From positions 292,740-356,739 of the forward strand of contig NZ_JAKVTG010000002.1 in assembly GCF_022489025.1 (NCBI RefSeq): a stretch of DNA of 64,000 nucleotides. The letters are read 5' to 3'. Positions 35,905 to 45,506 of this stretch are shown here, one piece after another (the stretch's first letter is position 1; each line of letters starts with the position of its first letter). The notes beneath the pieces were generated by a model. That model was not told where the DNA came from and did no database searches. It saw only the letters and a program-made list of their open reading frames with translations. Made by a program: the position numbers and the translations under genes. This DNA comes from Planococcus halocryophilus. Its GTDB lineage: Bacteria; Bacillota; Bacilli; Bacillales_A; Planococcaceae.

Positions 35905-37874
35905 TCGTTTGTTCCTCCTTCAGTATCTTCTAAAATTACCGCTTTTAATTGTTCAACGGCTTCTTCTATTGTTGAATTTGGCATTTGGGTAGCCGCATTT
36001 GTTAAATGACCCCCACCGCCGAGGTTTTCCATAATTATTTGGACATTTACTTCGCCCAGTGAACGGGCACTAATGCCAATGCCACCTTCTGGCCGCTCAG
36101 CTACGACAAAGGACGCATTAACGTCTTTCATCGTTAACAAAATATCGGCTGTTTGTGCGATCAATACCGGACTGTAGACGCGCTCAGACTCGCCTTTTGC
36201 AATGGCAATACCGTTGCTGACAAATTCTACTGTCTGAACGATTTTAGCACGTTCAATATAAGTTTCTAAGTCTTCTTTTAATATACGTTGAACGAGTACT
36301 GTGTCAGCTCCATTTGAACGCAAATAAGAAGCGGCTTCAAAGGTGCGGGCACCTGTTCTTAACGTAAAACTTTTCGTATCTACGATAATCCCAGCTAGCA
36401 TCGCTGTCGCTTCTAACATGGACAATTTCTCGTGCTTTGGTTGGTATTCGATAAGTTCGGTAACCAATTCAGCGGTCGAAGACGCATAAGGTTCCATATA
36501 AACGAGCATCGTGTTGGTGATAAACTCTTCACCTCTCCGGTGATGGTCGATTAAAACAACTCGTTCCATCCGTTGTAACACGCGTTCATCAATAACCATT
36601 GACGGTTTGTGTGTATCCACAACAACAAGAAGTGAGTTCTCAGTCATTTCAGCTAACGCCTCTTCAGGAGTTATAAACTGAGAAAACAATTCGGGTTCTC
36701 CTTCGATGGCTTCCATTAATCGCATGACGCTGCGATCGTAGGCATCAAAATCAATGATGATGCGACCTTTGATTTTATTCATGGCCGCCATTTTGGCTAC
36801 GCCAACTGCTGCGCCTATTGAATCCATATCCGGCATTTTATGTCCCATTATAAACACTTGGTCACTTTCTTGGATTAAATCACGTAATGCATGCGAAATG
36901 ACACGCGCCCTGACCCGGGTCCGTTTTTCAACCGGATTGGTTTTGCCGCCATAAAATTTAACTTTTCCACTCGGATGCTTGATCGCCACTTGATCGCCAC
37001 CACGGCCAAGAACTAAGTCTAAACCGGATTGAGCAAGACTGCCCAGTTCAACTAATGAAGCAGATCCGGCACCGACACCGATACTCAAAGTTAATGCCAA
37101 ATTATCTTTAGAGGTAACTTCACGAATATCATCCAAAATAGCAAATTTCGATGTCTCAAGCTCTTTTAAGATCGATTCATTAAATACAGCCATGAACCGT
37201 TCCGACGAAATACGCTTTACGAAAATCCCATAATCTGCACCCCATTGGTTGACCAAGGAAGTGACTAAACTATTGAGATTGCTTCGTGTTTGATCATCCA
37301 TTCCTTGCGCAAGTTCGTCGTAATTATCGATGAATAAGATTCCGATAACTGTGCGATCCGCATAATATAGCGATTCGATTTCGACTTGTTCTGTAATATC
37401 AAAAAGATAGAACAAACGGTCATCCGCTTTATAATACACGCGGTATTTCCGATCGCCTAACGCAATGGTCAATTCTTTTTCTTCTGATTTCACAAGTGGA
37501 TGAAAGTCTTCAGATAATGTATAAAGCGACTCACCGATTAATGTATCGTATTCTAGCATCGAAGTCATATAAGGGTTTGCCCATTCGATGTCATACTGTT
37601 CATTGACTAGCAAAATACCAATCGGCATTTCGAGCAAAGCTTCTTCTCCGACTTTTTTCATTCGGTACGATAATGTTTCAATATGCTTTTCTGTGGCCTC
37701 ATAAACTCTTTTTTCGGTCACCCAAGTGGCTGTAAAAGCCAGCACAAAAAGCAATGTAAAAATACCTGCGGCCCATTCTGACCAAAGCGAAATCAGAATC
37801 GCTGCGGCCATGCCGAGAGCTAGAAGTGCGATAAGTGGATATCTAAGTTTTCTTTTTCTGAAAAAAGCCGACAT
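35901..37874 (-). CDS. gdpP: Cyclic-di-AMP phosphodiesterase GdpP
   Basis: 657 aa membrane enzyme that hydrolyses c-di-AMP, so setting beta-lactam and osmotic stress tolerance. Two N-terminal TM helices (about 12-50), a PAS domain, a degenerate GGDEF domain (the motif is replaced in SSERFMAVF), then DHH/DHHA1 with [30 protein letters not shown] and the C-terminal [10 protein letters not shown]. Downstream of yybS with 14 bp between, overlapping rplI. Confidence 0.95.
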   Translation of the reverse strand: MSAFFRKRKLRYPLIALLALGMAAAILISLWSEWAAGIFTLLFVLAFTATWVTEKRVYEATEKHIETLSYRMKKVGEEALLEMPIGILLVNEQYDIEWANPYMTSMLEYDTLIGESLYTLSEDFHPLVKSEEKELTIALGDRKYRVYYKADDRLFYLFDITEQVEIESLYYADRTVIGILFIDNYDELAQGMDDQTRSNLNSLVTSLVNQWGADYGIFVKRISSERFMAVFNESILKELETSKFAILDDIREVTSKDNLALTLSIGVGAGSASLVELGSLAQSGLDLVLGRGGDQVAIKHPSGKVKFYGGKTNPVEKRTRVRARVISHALRDLIQESDQVFIMGHKMPDMDSIGAAVGVAKMAAMNKIKGRIIIDFDAYDRSVMRLMEAIEGEPELFSQFITPEEALAEMTENSLLVVVDTHKPSMVIDERVLQRMERVVLIDHHRRGEEFITNTMLVYMEPYASSTAELVTELIEYQPKHEKLSMLEATAMLAGIIVDTKSFTLRTGARTFEAASYLRSNGADTVLVQRILKEDLETYIERAKIVQTVEFVSNGIAIAKGESERVYSPVLIAQTADILLTMKDVNASFVVAERPEGGIGISARSLGEVNVQIIMENLGGGGHLTNAATQMPNSTIEEAVEQLKAVILEDTEGGTNE

Positions 37875-37888
37875 TATTCTTCAGCTCC

Positions 37889-38848
37889 TTATTTTCCTTT
37901 GAACTCGTGTGCTCGTTTAATCCAACCTCGGATATCGAATCCAAGATCTACGATTCCGACAATACTCGTAAATGACTGCAAGGGAAATGCCAAGATTGTG
38001 ACCAGTACCGTCACCCATTTTGGCCAGCCTTCCTGGTGAATGTAGTAGTGGTAAAAAGAAACACCCTGCAAAAACAACAGGAATTGGAGCAGCACGGTGG
38101 CATTGATGAAAATCATGTACGCCATTGTTCCAGGTTCAAACTCTGATAACAACGAAACAAGCAACACGATTAAATAATACCATAAAACAGATTTTGGCAA
38201 TTTCATGTTCCGAAAAGGCGGAAATTTAGGAGCCATAATTCCAAAGCGTTTCAAAATCGGCAATAGAATCAGCAATAACACCCACACAATTGAGAAAACC
38301 ACTAATACTAGTAAAACAGGCAATAAAGTTTCAAATGAAAACTGCAATTGCCCAACTAGTTCATTATAGTCTTCCATATAAGCGTCAGAAGCTCCTAATT
38401 TTTCCATCATGACAATAGCTTGTTCATATGATTCATCAAAGATCGAAGAAAACTCTTCCAACACATTGATCCCAAATAGCCAAATTGACGCCACATATTG
38501 GACCATCAACGACATCAAAAAGACTAAACTAGCACTCATGAACATAAATAATTTGCTTTTCTTATAATAAATCGAAATACCAATTGCCAATCCTAGAGGC
38601 ACGAGGATCAATGCTAAAGGTAAAGATAAAAGGCCACCGATGATAAAGGCTAGTATCAAGCAGACTGCTGCGAAAAGCGCAGAAGCTTTCCAAGGATATT
38701 TCGCACTGTACCAAGCAATTGGCAATGCCAAAACTAACGTACTTACTATACTTAAAACAGGCACGTAAACCGAAATTGCCAGTAACACGGTAAATACGGT
38801 TGCCATCATCGCCCCATTGGTAAGTTGTCGCGTTTGTTGATTTTGCAT
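37889..38848 (-). CDS. yybS: YybS-family membrane protein (DUF2232)
   Basis: 319 aa with about eight TM helices, always found upstream of gdpP in Bacillales. The start at 38848 (MQNQQTRQLTNGAMMAT) gives the usual family length; the frame is open for a further 165 bp but that part is not family-like. Role unknown; resembles membrane components of energy-coupling transporters. Confidence 0.85.
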   Translation of the reverse strand: MQNQQTRQLTNGAMMATVFTVLLAISVYVPVLSIVSTLVLALPIAWYSAKYPWKASALFAAVCLILAFIIGGLLSLPLALILVPLGLAIGISIYYKKSKLFMFMSASLVFLMSLMVQYVASIWLFGINVLEEFSSIFDESYEQAIVMMEKLGASDAYMEDYNELVGQLQFSFETLLPVLLVLVVFSIVWVLLLILLPILKRFGIMAPKFPPFRNMKLPKSVLWYYLIVLLVSLLSEFEPGTMAYMIFINATVLLQFLLFLQGVSFYHYYIHQEGWPKWVTVLVTILAFPLQSFTSIVGIVDLGFDIRGWIKRAHEFKGK

Positions 38849-39031
38849 ATGACTGGATTTCCCCTTCTTTCGGGTATATTTCATCCTTGTAATTGTACCA
38901 TGATTCAAGAACCTGAACAAAAGGAGCCGTCCCCCGTAAGGAGATAACTGCTGTAAAACAAAAGTGATATTAAAATTATGATTTTTGCTATCATCATTTA
39001 ATATTCCCGTCATATTTCATTGCATAAAAAA

Positions 39032-39051
39032 AAGACCGGTTTCCCGGTCTT
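39032..39051 (-). terminator. Terminator of the rpsF-ssb-rpsR operon
   Basis: AAGACCGG-TTTC-CCGGTCTT (39032-39039 with 39044-39051), followed on the minus strand by seven T; 12 bp after the rpsR stop. Confidence 0.9.
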
Positions 39052-39062
39052 AAGAATCGTAA

Positions 39063-39299
39063 TTATCTTTCTTCCGCAACAAACGGTAGAAGTGCCATGA
39101 TACGTGAGCGTTTAATAGCGATTGTCAACTTACGTTGCCATTTAGCGCTAGTGCCTGTAACACGACGTGGCAAGATTTTCCCTCTTTCAGAAATGAATTT
39201 CTTCAAAAGATCAGTATCTTTATAGTCAATGTGCGTGATGTTGTTGGAAGTGAAGTAACAAACCTTTTTCCGTTTTTTTCCTCCGCGACGTGGTGCCAT
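39063..39299 (-). CDS. rpsR: 30S ribosomal protein S18
   Basis: 78 aa. [20 protein letters not shown] followed by [43 protein letters not shown], the complete S18 core that pairs with S6 on the 30S platform. A single Cys in the KKVCYF stretch makes it a Cys-poor form. Last gene of the rpsF-ssb-rpsR operon. Confidence 0.97.
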   Translation of the reverse strand: MAPRRGGKKRKKVCYFTSNNITHIDYKDTDLLKKFISERGKILPRRVTGTSAKWQRKLTIAIKRSRIMALLPFVAEER

Positions 39300-39348
39300 A
39301 TCGAATTACCTCCTTTACTTAATGATTAATCGTTAGTTTCCGTCCATC

Positions 39349-39822
39349 TTAGAACGGTAAATCGTCATCCGATACTTCGATCGGGCCGCTACCGCTTGAG
39401 AATGGATCTTCATCTACACGAGTATGGTTTTGCTGACTTGGGCTTGGTGATTGGTTCTGTTGATAGGAAGGCTGCTGTCCTTGTGAACGATCCGTATTGG
39501 CGCTTTTTGGTTCAAGGAATTGAACGCTGTCCGCCACTACTTCTGTTGTATAGACGCGTTTCCCGTCTTGTCCCTCGTAGCTACCAGTTTGGATACGGCC
39601 TTCAACACCTGCTAAGCTTCCTTTTTTAAGGAAATTCGCTGTATTTTCAGCTTGTTTGCGCCAAACGGTACAATTAATGAAATCAGTTTCGCGTTCACCT
39701 TGAGCGTTCGAGAAAGTCCGGTTTACAGCTAGTGTAAATCGAGCAACCGCCGCGCCGCTTGGTGTGTAACGAAGGTCTGGATCTTTTGTCAGTCTTCCGA
39801 CTAAAACAACTCGGTTAATCAT
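39349..39822 (-). CDS. ssb: Single-stranded DNA-binding protein
   Basis: 157 aa. N-terminal OB fold ([23 protein letters not shown]...[25 protein letters not shown]), a flexible Gln/Ser-rich linker and the acidic tip DDDLPF that recruits replication and repair proteins. Encoded between rpsF and rpsR, the essential housekeeping SSB position in Bacillales. Confidence 0.97.
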   Translation of the reverse strand: MINRVVLVGRLTKDPDLRYTPSGAAVARFTLAVNRTFSNAQGERETDFINCTVWRKQAENTANFLKKGSLAGVEGRIQTGSYEGQDGKRVYTTEVVADSVQFLEPKSANTDRSQGQQPSYQQNQSPSPSQQNHTRVDEDPFSSGSGPIEVSDDDLPF

Positions 39823-39872
39823 CAGAATTCAACCTCCTTCAAGTCAAAAAAAATTCAGTGTCTGTATCCTGT

Positions 39873-40160
39873 TTACGCGTCTTTGCGTACAGCGATATGA
39901 CGAATAATGTCTTCGTTAATGTTCGCAAGACGTGTGTATTCGTTGATAGCTTCAGAACCAGCGTTTACTTTTACGATTTGGTAGAAACCTTCACGTAAAT
40001 CGTTGATTTCATAAGCTAAACGACGTTTACCCCACTCTTTCGACTCGATGATTTCAGCACCGTTTGTAGTAAGGATGTCGTTAAAACGCTCAACTAGAGC
40101 TTTTTTCGCTTCTTCTTCAATTGCAGGCTGAATGATATACATTAATTCATATTCTCTCAT
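39873..40160 (-). CDS. rpsF: 30S ribosomal protein S6
   Basis: 95 aa, [26 protein letters not shown]...[25 protein letters not shown], full-length S6, partner of S18 on the 30S platform. GAGGTG lies upstream of the ATG. First gene of the operon with ssb and rpsR; its leader may carry S6:S18 feedback control (see 40172-40217). Confidence 0.97.
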   Translation of the reverse strand: MREYELMYIIQPAIEEEAKKALVERFNDILTTNGAEIIESKEWGKRRLAYEINDLREGFYQIVKVNAGSEAINEYTRLANINEDIIRHIAVRKDA

Positions 40161-40171
40161 CGTGTTGTCAC

Positions 40172-40217
40172 CTCCTCATGGACTTGGGCCCTGCTGTATC
40201 CAGCGGGCAAGGAGCAA
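40172..40217 (-). promoter_or_regulatory. Possible S6:S18 autoregulatory leader hairpin
   Basis: On the minus strand the rpsF leader reads TTGCCCGCTGG-ATA-CAGCAGGGCCCAA just before the ribosome site, forming a GC-rich bulged hairpin with a CCG element. S6:S18 binding RNAs upstream of rpsF are known in many bacteria. The fold was judged by eye. Confidence 0.4.
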
Positions 40218-40247
40218 GCAATTCATAAATATTACTCACATCACTGT

Positions 40248-40276
40248 ATTGTATCATAGTAACTAAGCTCTCGCAA
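40248..40276 (-). promoter_or_regulatory. rpsF operon promoter
   Basis: TTGCGA (40271-40276) and TACAAT (40248-40253) on the minus strand with a 17-bp spacer, about 90 bp upstream of rpsF. Confidence 0.65.
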
Positions 40277-40338
40277 GCATGTTTTTGACTTTCAAATCAG
40301 CTATACTTTTCACCATAGATTTCAAAGGACGTGAAGCC

Positions 40339-40896
40339 ATGACAACTTCTCGAATCATCGAGTTAAAGATGGATGAAATAGCACCTAAAGCACTGTGGTT
40401 TAATGCCGCTTTGCTGATTGTATTCGCTGTTTTTTACCATCTTTTTAACGAGCCGCTATCGTTCGGCTTTTCTTTAATAGGAATTTCTTTGTTTGTAACT
40501 GGTTATTTGGTGTTGATTGTTTTACATGAACTTTTTCACTTAATCGGCTTTGTGTTATTCGGTAAAGTGCCAATCTCTTCATTGAATTATGGTGTAAACC
40601 TACAACTCGGTATAGCGTATGCCACTACGAATAAACCTATCCAAAATCACGCTATGCGCAAAGCATTGCTCTTGCCTTTTTGGGCTACTGCTTTTGTTCC
40701 GACTGTTTTAGGGTTTTGGTTCGATAGTCAAGTCCTTGTATTTCTAGGCGCTATGCTGACCGCCGGTGCTTTTGGCGACTTTCTCATGTATACCGAATTG
40801 CGCAAAGAAAAAAACGCGGCATGGATCCTTGATGATCCTTCGTTGCCGCGTCTTCATGTATATGATCATTACCCGGATCACGAAAGCACTGAGTAA
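40339..40896 (+). CDS. DUF3267 membrane zinc-metallopeptidase-like protein
   Basis: 185 aa, four TM helices. VLHELFHLIGFVLFG contains an HExxH-type site (HELFH) at the start of a membrane helix, as in DUF3267 proteins related to site-2 type proteases. Start 40339 is preferred because AAAGGACG lies about 8 bp upstream; the open frame continues 60 bp further. Substrate unknown. Lone plus-strand gene between rpsF and a GGCT gene. Confidence 0.85.
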   Translation: MTTSRIIELKMDEIAPKALWFNAALLIVFAVFYHLFNEPLSFGFSLIGISLFVTGYLVLIVLHELFHLIGFVLFGKVPISSLNYGVNLQLGIAYATTNKPIQNHAMRKALLLPFWATAFVPTVLGFWFDSQVLVFLGAMLTAGAFGDFLMYTELRKEKNAAWILDDPSLPRLHVYDHYPDHESTE

Positions 40897-40907
40897 TCTC
40901 GGTGCTT
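40884..40907. terminator. Terminator between DUF3267 and GGCT genes
   Basis: AAGCACTGAG-TAAT-CTCGGTGCTT with one G-T pair and a T run on the plus strand. It overlaps the DUF3267 stop codon and lies between convergent genes. Confidence 0.75.
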
Positions 40908-40909
40908 TT

Positions 40910-41290
40910 TTATGCCATCGAATACCGTACTTCCCATTTCCCAGTCGGGATTTGTTTTTTCAATAACTTTTCATCTTTTGCAAGATAAGCAAGCGTTTCG
41001 ACAACTTTGCCATCTACTTCTACTTGAATTTTCTTTTTATCGTACAAATCCATTTCTGGATTTCCCGAATAGTCCTCAAGATAATCTAGAGCCGGCCATA
41101 AAACTTCCGGAATGTCGTATATTTCTCCTTCAACTTGGCAATCACTCGATAAAACCATTGCTGGGTAACCCATACCGGTGTCATATAAAGAGCCTTTTGC
41201 CAATGCACGTTCTTCCACTAATTCAGCTTCATCCAAATAACTATGATACTTCCCGCCTTGTTTCAGCGTTCCGTATACAAATAACAACAT
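40910..41290 (-). CDS. Gamma-glutamylcyclotransferase-like protein
   Basis: 126 aa AIG2/GGCT fold. N-terminal LLFVYGTLKQGGKYHSYL carries the YGTLRxG-type substrate loop, and VEGEIYDIPEVLWPALDYLEDYSG the conserved acidic catalytic region. Members cyclise gamma-glutamyl amines or act in glutathione and peptide turnover; the substrate here is open. Confidence 0.88.
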   Translation of the reverse strand: MLLFVYGTLKQGGKYHSYLDEAELVEERALAKGSLYDTGMGYPAMVLSSDCQVEGEIYDIPEVLWPALDYLEDYSGNPEMDLYDKKKIQVEVDGKVVETLAYLAKDEKLLKKQIPTGKWEVRYSMA

Positions 41291-41310
41291 TTTCTATTCC
41301 TCCATGCAAA

Positions 41311-41336
41311 AACCGGATGCGGTGAGGCATCCGGTT
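41311..41336. terminator. Hairpin terminator between GGCT gene and ychF
   Basis: Perfect 10-bp stem AACCGGATGC/GCATCCGGTT (41311-41320 with 41327-41336), with A and T tracts on both sides. It would end the ychF transcript after the GC-rich repeat. Confidence 0.75.
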
Positions 41337-41366
41337 ATTTTTTAGTTTTGTAACCTTTCGTTCAAA

Positions 41367-41516
41367 GGAGCATAACGGTCGTTTCCGATTTTAGTCTTAT
41401 CCAGCTGCAACGACCTGCTCCTCGGGCCGTAAGCCACTCCAGCTGTGCGGCCAAGAACGCCGCTTCGCCAGATCGTCTTACGCCGGTCGGAGCATAACGG
41501 TCGTTTCCGCTTTTAG
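41367..41516. repeat. GC-rich unit flanked by 28-bp direct repeats at the ychF end
   Basis: GGAGCATAACGGTCGTTTCC plus eight more bases occurs at 41367-41394 and again at 41489-41516 with one mismatch. The second copy runs into the ychF stop codon. The 94 bp between them are GC-rich and partly palindromic. This looks like an inserted or duplicated extragenic repeat unit. Confidence 0.65.
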
Positions 41517-42613
41517 ACGTTAAATCTAAATAGCATTACGTCGCCGTCTTTGACGATGTATTCTTTACCTTCTTGACGTACTTTCCCTGCTTCTTTTGCT
41601 GCTGCCATAGATCCGATTTCGACCAAGTCATCGTAGGCAACTGTTTCAGCACGGATAAATCCGCGTTCGAAGTCAGAGTGAATAACGCCGGCACATTGTG
41701 GTGCTTTCATGCCTTTTTTAAATGTCCATGCACGAACTTCTTGAACGCCCGCTGTGAAATACGTCGCTAATCCAAGTAAGCTGTATGAAGCTTTAACCAA
41801 TAGGTCCAAGCCAGATTCTTTAATGCCTAACTCTTCAAGGAACATTTCTTTTTCCTCGTCTTCAAGTTCAGCCATTTCTTCTTCGATTTTTGCACAAATC
41901 ACGATTACGTCTGCATTGTCTTTCGTTGCAAAATCACGTACGGTTTGAACGTATTCGTTGTTATCAGCATCTGCAATTTCATCTTCTGCAACATTTGCTA
42001 CGTAAAGCATTGGTTTGATCGTTAATAAGTTCAACCCTTTTGCGATTTTTAACTCATCTTCCGTGAAATCGATTGAACGTGCCAATTGGCCGTTTTCGAA
42101 AGCTTCACGTAATTTCATAAGCACTGGCTCTTCTGCAACTGCGTCTTTGTCTTTTTGTTTCACTAACTTCGCTGCACGTGCAATGCGCTTTTCGATGCTT
42201 TCCATATCAGCTAAGATTAACTCTAAGTTAATGACTTCAATATCAGAAATCGGATCTACTTTACCTGTTACATGCGTAATGTTGTCGTCAGCAAAACAAC
42301 GAACAACTTGGCAAATTGCGTCAACTTCACGGATATGAGATAAGAATTTATTTCCTAATCCCTCACCTTTACTTGCGCCTTCTACGATTCCTGCAATATC
42401 CGTAAACTCAAAAGCCGTTGGAACGGTTTTTTTCGGTTCCACTAATTCCGTCAATTTATCAAGACGCTCATCTGGAACTTCAACAATTCCAACGTTTGGA
42501 TCTATTGTACAGAACGGGTAGTTTGCCGCTTCGGCACCCGCTTTAGTTATTGCATTAAATAATGTGGATTTCCCCACGTTTGGTAACCCTACAATCCCTG
42601 CAGTTAATGCCAT
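41513..42613 (-). CDS. ychF: Obg-family ribosome-binding ATPase YchF
   Basis: 366 aa. G1 [15 protein letters not shown]3 DIAG and NVAE in place of the G4 NKxD motif, which explains the ATP preference of YchF/OLA1. The C-terminal TGS domain ends in [19 protein letters not shown]. Start 42613 (MALTAGIVG) gives the family length; a preceding ATG adds only three residues. It acts on ribosomes in stress and translation control. Confidence 0.96.
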   Translation of the reverse strand: MALTAGIVGLPNVGKSTLFNAITKAGAEAANYPFCTIDPNVGIVEVPDERLDKLTELVEPKKTVPTAFEFTDIAGIVEGASKGEGLGNKFLSHIREVDAICQVVRCFADDNITHVTGKVDPISDIEVINLELILADMESIEKRIARAAKLVKQKDKDAVAEEPVLMKLREAFENGQLARSIDFTEDELKIAKGLNLLTIKPMLYVANVAEDEIADADNNEYVQTVRDFATKDNADVIVICAKIEEEMAELEDEEKEMFLEELGIKESGLDLLVKASYSLLGLATYFTAGVQEVRAWTFKKGMKAPQCAGVIHSDFERGFIRAETVAYDDLVEIGSMAAAKEAGKVRQEGKEYIVKDGDVMLFRFNV

Positions 42614-42701
42614 AGGATGCACAACCTTTCCTCTATATAAAACGAATTATTTTTTACACAACCATTCCATTATAAGAACGAAACTTGAAATTGTCCATTT
42701 T

Positions 42702-42902
42702 TCATTCACTTTCAGCTTTTACTAGAACCTTTTTCATCTTTTTATTAAATTCCATACGAGGTAGCATCACACTATGCTGACAACCTTCACATTTAATCCG
42801 GACGTCTGCTCCCATGCGGATAATTTTCCATGCATTTGCTCCACAAGGATGGCCTTTTTTCATTTCCACTATGTCATTCAGTCCAAAGTCCTTCATTTCC
42901 AT
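42702..42902 (-). CDS. yyzM: DUF951 small zinc-binding-like protein
   Basis: 66 aa. KKGHPCGANAWKIIRMGADVRIKCEGCQHSVMLPR has the HPCG and CxxC pairs of DUF951. Located between mscS and ychF as in B. subtilis. Function unknown; may bind nucleic acid. Confidence 0.92.
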   Translation of the reverse strand: MEMKDFGLNDIVEMKKGHPCGANAWKIIRMGADVRIKCEGCQHSVMLPRMEFNKKMKKVLVKAESE

Positions 42903-42916
42903 GAATTTTTCTCCTT

Positions 42917-43810
42917 TTATTCATTTTTAGCATTTTTCGTTATGTTAGATTCACCAGGCGATCGCTGTACCATCAGCATGCGTGGGTAAGGAATTTCGAC
43001 TCCTCGTTGATCTAAGAAATCTTTTAAATCACGACGTATTTCTCGTGCTACAGCAAAATGCTGCATTGGCATCGTTTCTGCTGTAATTCGCATAACCACT
43101 TCCGTCGTCGTTAAATTTTGCACCCCTAGCAACTCAGCAGGCTTGATAATTTGTTCATATCGTTCCTGTAAGCTATTTAAAAACTCCATAATTAATTCTT
43201 CTACACGCTTTATATCTGATTCATACGAAATATTGATGTCAACTACCGCAATTGAGTTGTGAATTGAAAAATTCACAACATCCATTATATTGCCGTTTGG
43301 GAAAATAAATAATTCCCCAGTCCACGCCTTTACCTTCGTTGTCCGTAATCCAATTTCTTCTACAGTTCCTTCAGCAATACCGATACGAACATAGTCCCCT
43401 ACAGAAAACTGGTCTTCAAAAATAATAAAGAAGCCAGTAATCACATCACGCACTAAGTTTTGTGCGCCGAACCCTACAGCTAATCCTAGTACCCCTGCAC
43501 CAGCGATGAGTCCTGTAATATCGATTGTAAAGGTCGCTAGTATAGAAACAACTGCTATGAAATAAACAACATATGCCACGACATTTGACAATAATTTTGA
43601 TAAAGTTTGTTGTCTCCGCTCATTATAAACAAGCGGGCCTTTAATGCGGACAGAAAAGGTTTTCCGAATTAACATACGCAATACTTTCACCAACACAATT
43701 GCAGCTACAGTGATTAAAATCACTTTCAAAAAAACAACGAACAACCCTATCCACATGGCTTCGTCAGACAGCACGGTTAAAATCCGTTGTGTTATTTTTT
43801 CAACATTCAC
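42917..43810 (-). CDS. Small-conductance mechanosensitive channel (MscS family)
   Basis: 297 aa. Three N-terminal TM segments, the pore helix GAGVLGLAVGFGAQNLVRDVITGFFIIFEDQFSVGDYV with the Gly/Ala pattern of MscS TM3, then the beta domain (GTVEEIGLRTTKVKAWTGELFIFPNG) and a C-terminal alpha-beta domain. It releases solutes on hypo-osmotic shock. 14 bp upstream of yyzM in the same direction. Confidence 0.93.
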   Translation of the reverse strand: MNVEKITQRILTVLSDEAMWIGLFVVFLKVILITVAAIVLVKVLRMLIRKTFSVRIKGPLVYNERRQQTLSKLLSNVVAYVVYFIAVVSILATFTIDITGLIAGAGVLGLAVGFGAQNLVRDVITGFFIIFEDQFSVGDYVRIGIAEGTVEEIGLRTTKVKAWTGELFIFPNGNIMDVVNFSIHNSIAVVDINISYESDIKRVEELIMEFLNSLQERYEQIIKPAELLGVQNLTTTEVVMRITAETMPMQHFAVAREIRRDLKDFLDQRGVEIPYPRMLMVQRSPGESNITKNAKNE

Positions 43811-43829
43811 TCTTTCACCTTCCCGGTTT

Positions 43830-44543
43830 TTACATCAAATTAAAATTATACATAACCGAAACGACTACCCCGACTACTATTATCCCTGGCAATAAGTTTG
43901 CTACTCTAATCTTTGTTACACCCATCAAATTTAAACCAATGGCGACAATCATAACACCGCCTGTTGCGCTCATTTCTAAAATAAACATATCTAGCGCATC
44001 GGCAGGAATCGCCAAACTAATTTGAGTAGCAAATAACGCGATCAATCCTTGATAGACAAATACAGGGATTGCCGCAAGCATAACGCCAAATCCAAGTGTA
44101 GAAGCTAAAATAATAGAAGTAAATCCATCTATAATCCCTTTAGAGATTAGGACCCCATGCTCATTACTGAGGCCACTTTCCATCGCCCCAATGATCCCCA
44201 TTGCTCCAATAACAAATATTAACGTCGCTGTTACAAATCCTTGCGCTAAACTACCTTTACTTTCTTTTGCTCCCAGTATACGTTCAATCCAATGACCAAA
44301 ATCATTTAACTTACCTTCTAAATTTGCCCACTCTCCAATAACTGTACCCAGCACTAAACTGATGATGACAATTACGAAGTTTTGACTTCCTAACCCCATA
44401 TCCAGTCCCAGAACAATTACTGATAAACCAATTACATACATAACCGTTTCTTTCATTTTTTCAGAGATATTTCGAAGAGCTCTTCCAAGTATGGTTCCTA
44501 CTATAATTAATACTGCATTTATCAATGTTCCTAAGAGAACCAT
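43830..44543 (-). CDS. DUF554 membrane protein
   Basis: 237 aa with seven or so TM helices; GTLINAVLIIVGTILGRAL at the N-terminus and the GFVTATLIFVIGAMGIIGAMESG core are typical of DUF554, a common Firmicute membrane protein. Role unknown. In the parB-mscS interval as in related genomes. Confidence 0.88.
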   Translation of the reverse strand: MVLLGTLINAVLIIVGTILGRALRNISEKMKETVMYVIGLSVIVLGLDMGLGSQNFVIVIISLVLGTVIGEWANLEGKLNDFGHWIERILGAKESKGSLAQGFVTATLIFVIGAMGIIGAMESGLSNEHGVLISKGIIDGFTSIILASTLGFGVMLAAIPVFVYQGLIALFATQISLAIPADALDMFILEMSATGGVMIVAIGLNLMGVTKIRVANLLPGIIVVGVVVSVMYNFNLM

Positions 44544-44672
44544 TACATTTCTCCCCCTTCACCCTTGCTTCATCTACAGCAAGTTCCTCTTCTCCCTCTT
44601 TTGAGAGCATTATTTAGTTTTCCAATTATCAAAAACAGAACCTATTCCCCTGTTCTGGGAAATAGGCACTCG

Positions 44673-45506
44673 TCAGCTTAATAATTCTAAAATCCGTTCT
44701 AAATCGTCTTCCGAGAAAAATTCTATCTCAATTTTCCCTTTGTTCTTGTTTTTCTTAATTTGAACTTTTGTACCAAAACGATCTCTCAGTTCTGATTGTT
44801 TTTCTTCTATAAAAATATCTTTCTTTTTTTCAATTGTTTCACGTGGAACATTTTCATTTAAACGTTGCACTAGATTTTCCAATTGACGAACATTCAAGTT
44901 TTCCTTAACCACTTTTTCAGCAGTTTCCGGAATAAGTTTCTTGCTTCTCAACCCTAATAATGTACGTCCATGACCCATCGATAATTCTTTGTCAGATATG
45001 AGTTTCCGAACATTCTCGGGCAATGACAAAAGACGAATATGATTGGCGATATGAGGACGACTCTTGCCTAATCGGAAGGCTAGCTGCTCTTGAGTTAAGC
45101 TTAAAGCTTCCATTAACTTTTGGTAAGCTTCCGCCTCTTCAATCGGCGTTAAATCTTCACGTTGAAGATTTTCTAATATAGCAAGTTCCATCATTTGTTG
45201 ATCTGATAAATCTTTAATAATCGCTGGAACTTTCTTCAACTTCACCAACTTCGCTGCACGGAAACGACGTTCTCCAACCACAATTTCATATTTTTCTCCT
45301 GCTTTTCGTACGACAATCGGCTGTAAAATTCCATGTTCTTTAATGGATTCGGCCAATTCATCTAAAGCTGCTTGATCAAAGATTTTCCGTGGTTGATATG
45401 GATTGGCTTGGATTTCGCCAACATTGATTTGATTTACTTTATCTATATCACTGATTGTCTCTCCTGGAAACAATGCATTTATGCCTTTTCCTAATCCTTT
45501 AGCCAT
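44673..45506 (-). CDS. parB: Chromosome-partitioning protein ParB (Spo0J)
   Basis: About 277 aa CTP-dependent sliding clamp that loads at parS and recruits SMC. Motifs: NPYQPRKIFD, EIVVGERRFRAAK (CTP-binding GERRxRA) and the HTH LTQEQLAFRLGKSRPHIANHIRLL. Start 45506 (MAKGLGKGINALF) overlaps parA by 8 bp. A parS site lies inside the gene (44835-44850), as in B. subtilis. Confidence 0.96.
   Translation of the reverse strand: MAKGLGKGINALFPGETISDIDKVNQINVGEIQANPYQPRKIFDQAALDELAESIKEHGILQPIVVRKAGEKYEIVVGERRFRAAKLVKLKKVPAIIKDLSDQQMMELAILENLQREDLTPIEEAEAYQKLMEALSLTQEQLAFRLGKSRPHIANHIRLLSLPENVRKLISDKELSMGHGRTLLGLRSKKLIPETAEKVVKENLNVRQLENLVQRLNENVPRETIEKKKDIFIEEKQSELRDRFGTKVQIKKNKNKGKIEIEFFSEDDLERILELLS
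44835..44850. promoter_or_regulatory. parS site inside parB
   Basis: TGTTTCACGTGGAACA matches the parS consensus fully, read on the complementary strand as TGTTCCACGTGAAACA. The B. subtilis spo0J gene also holds a parS. Confidence 0.85.

Noticed and set aside
35901..37874. Possible active diguanylate cyclase domain in GdpP
   Set aside because: The GGDEF motif is replaced (SSERF), as is normal for GdpP; this domain is degenerate in the family.
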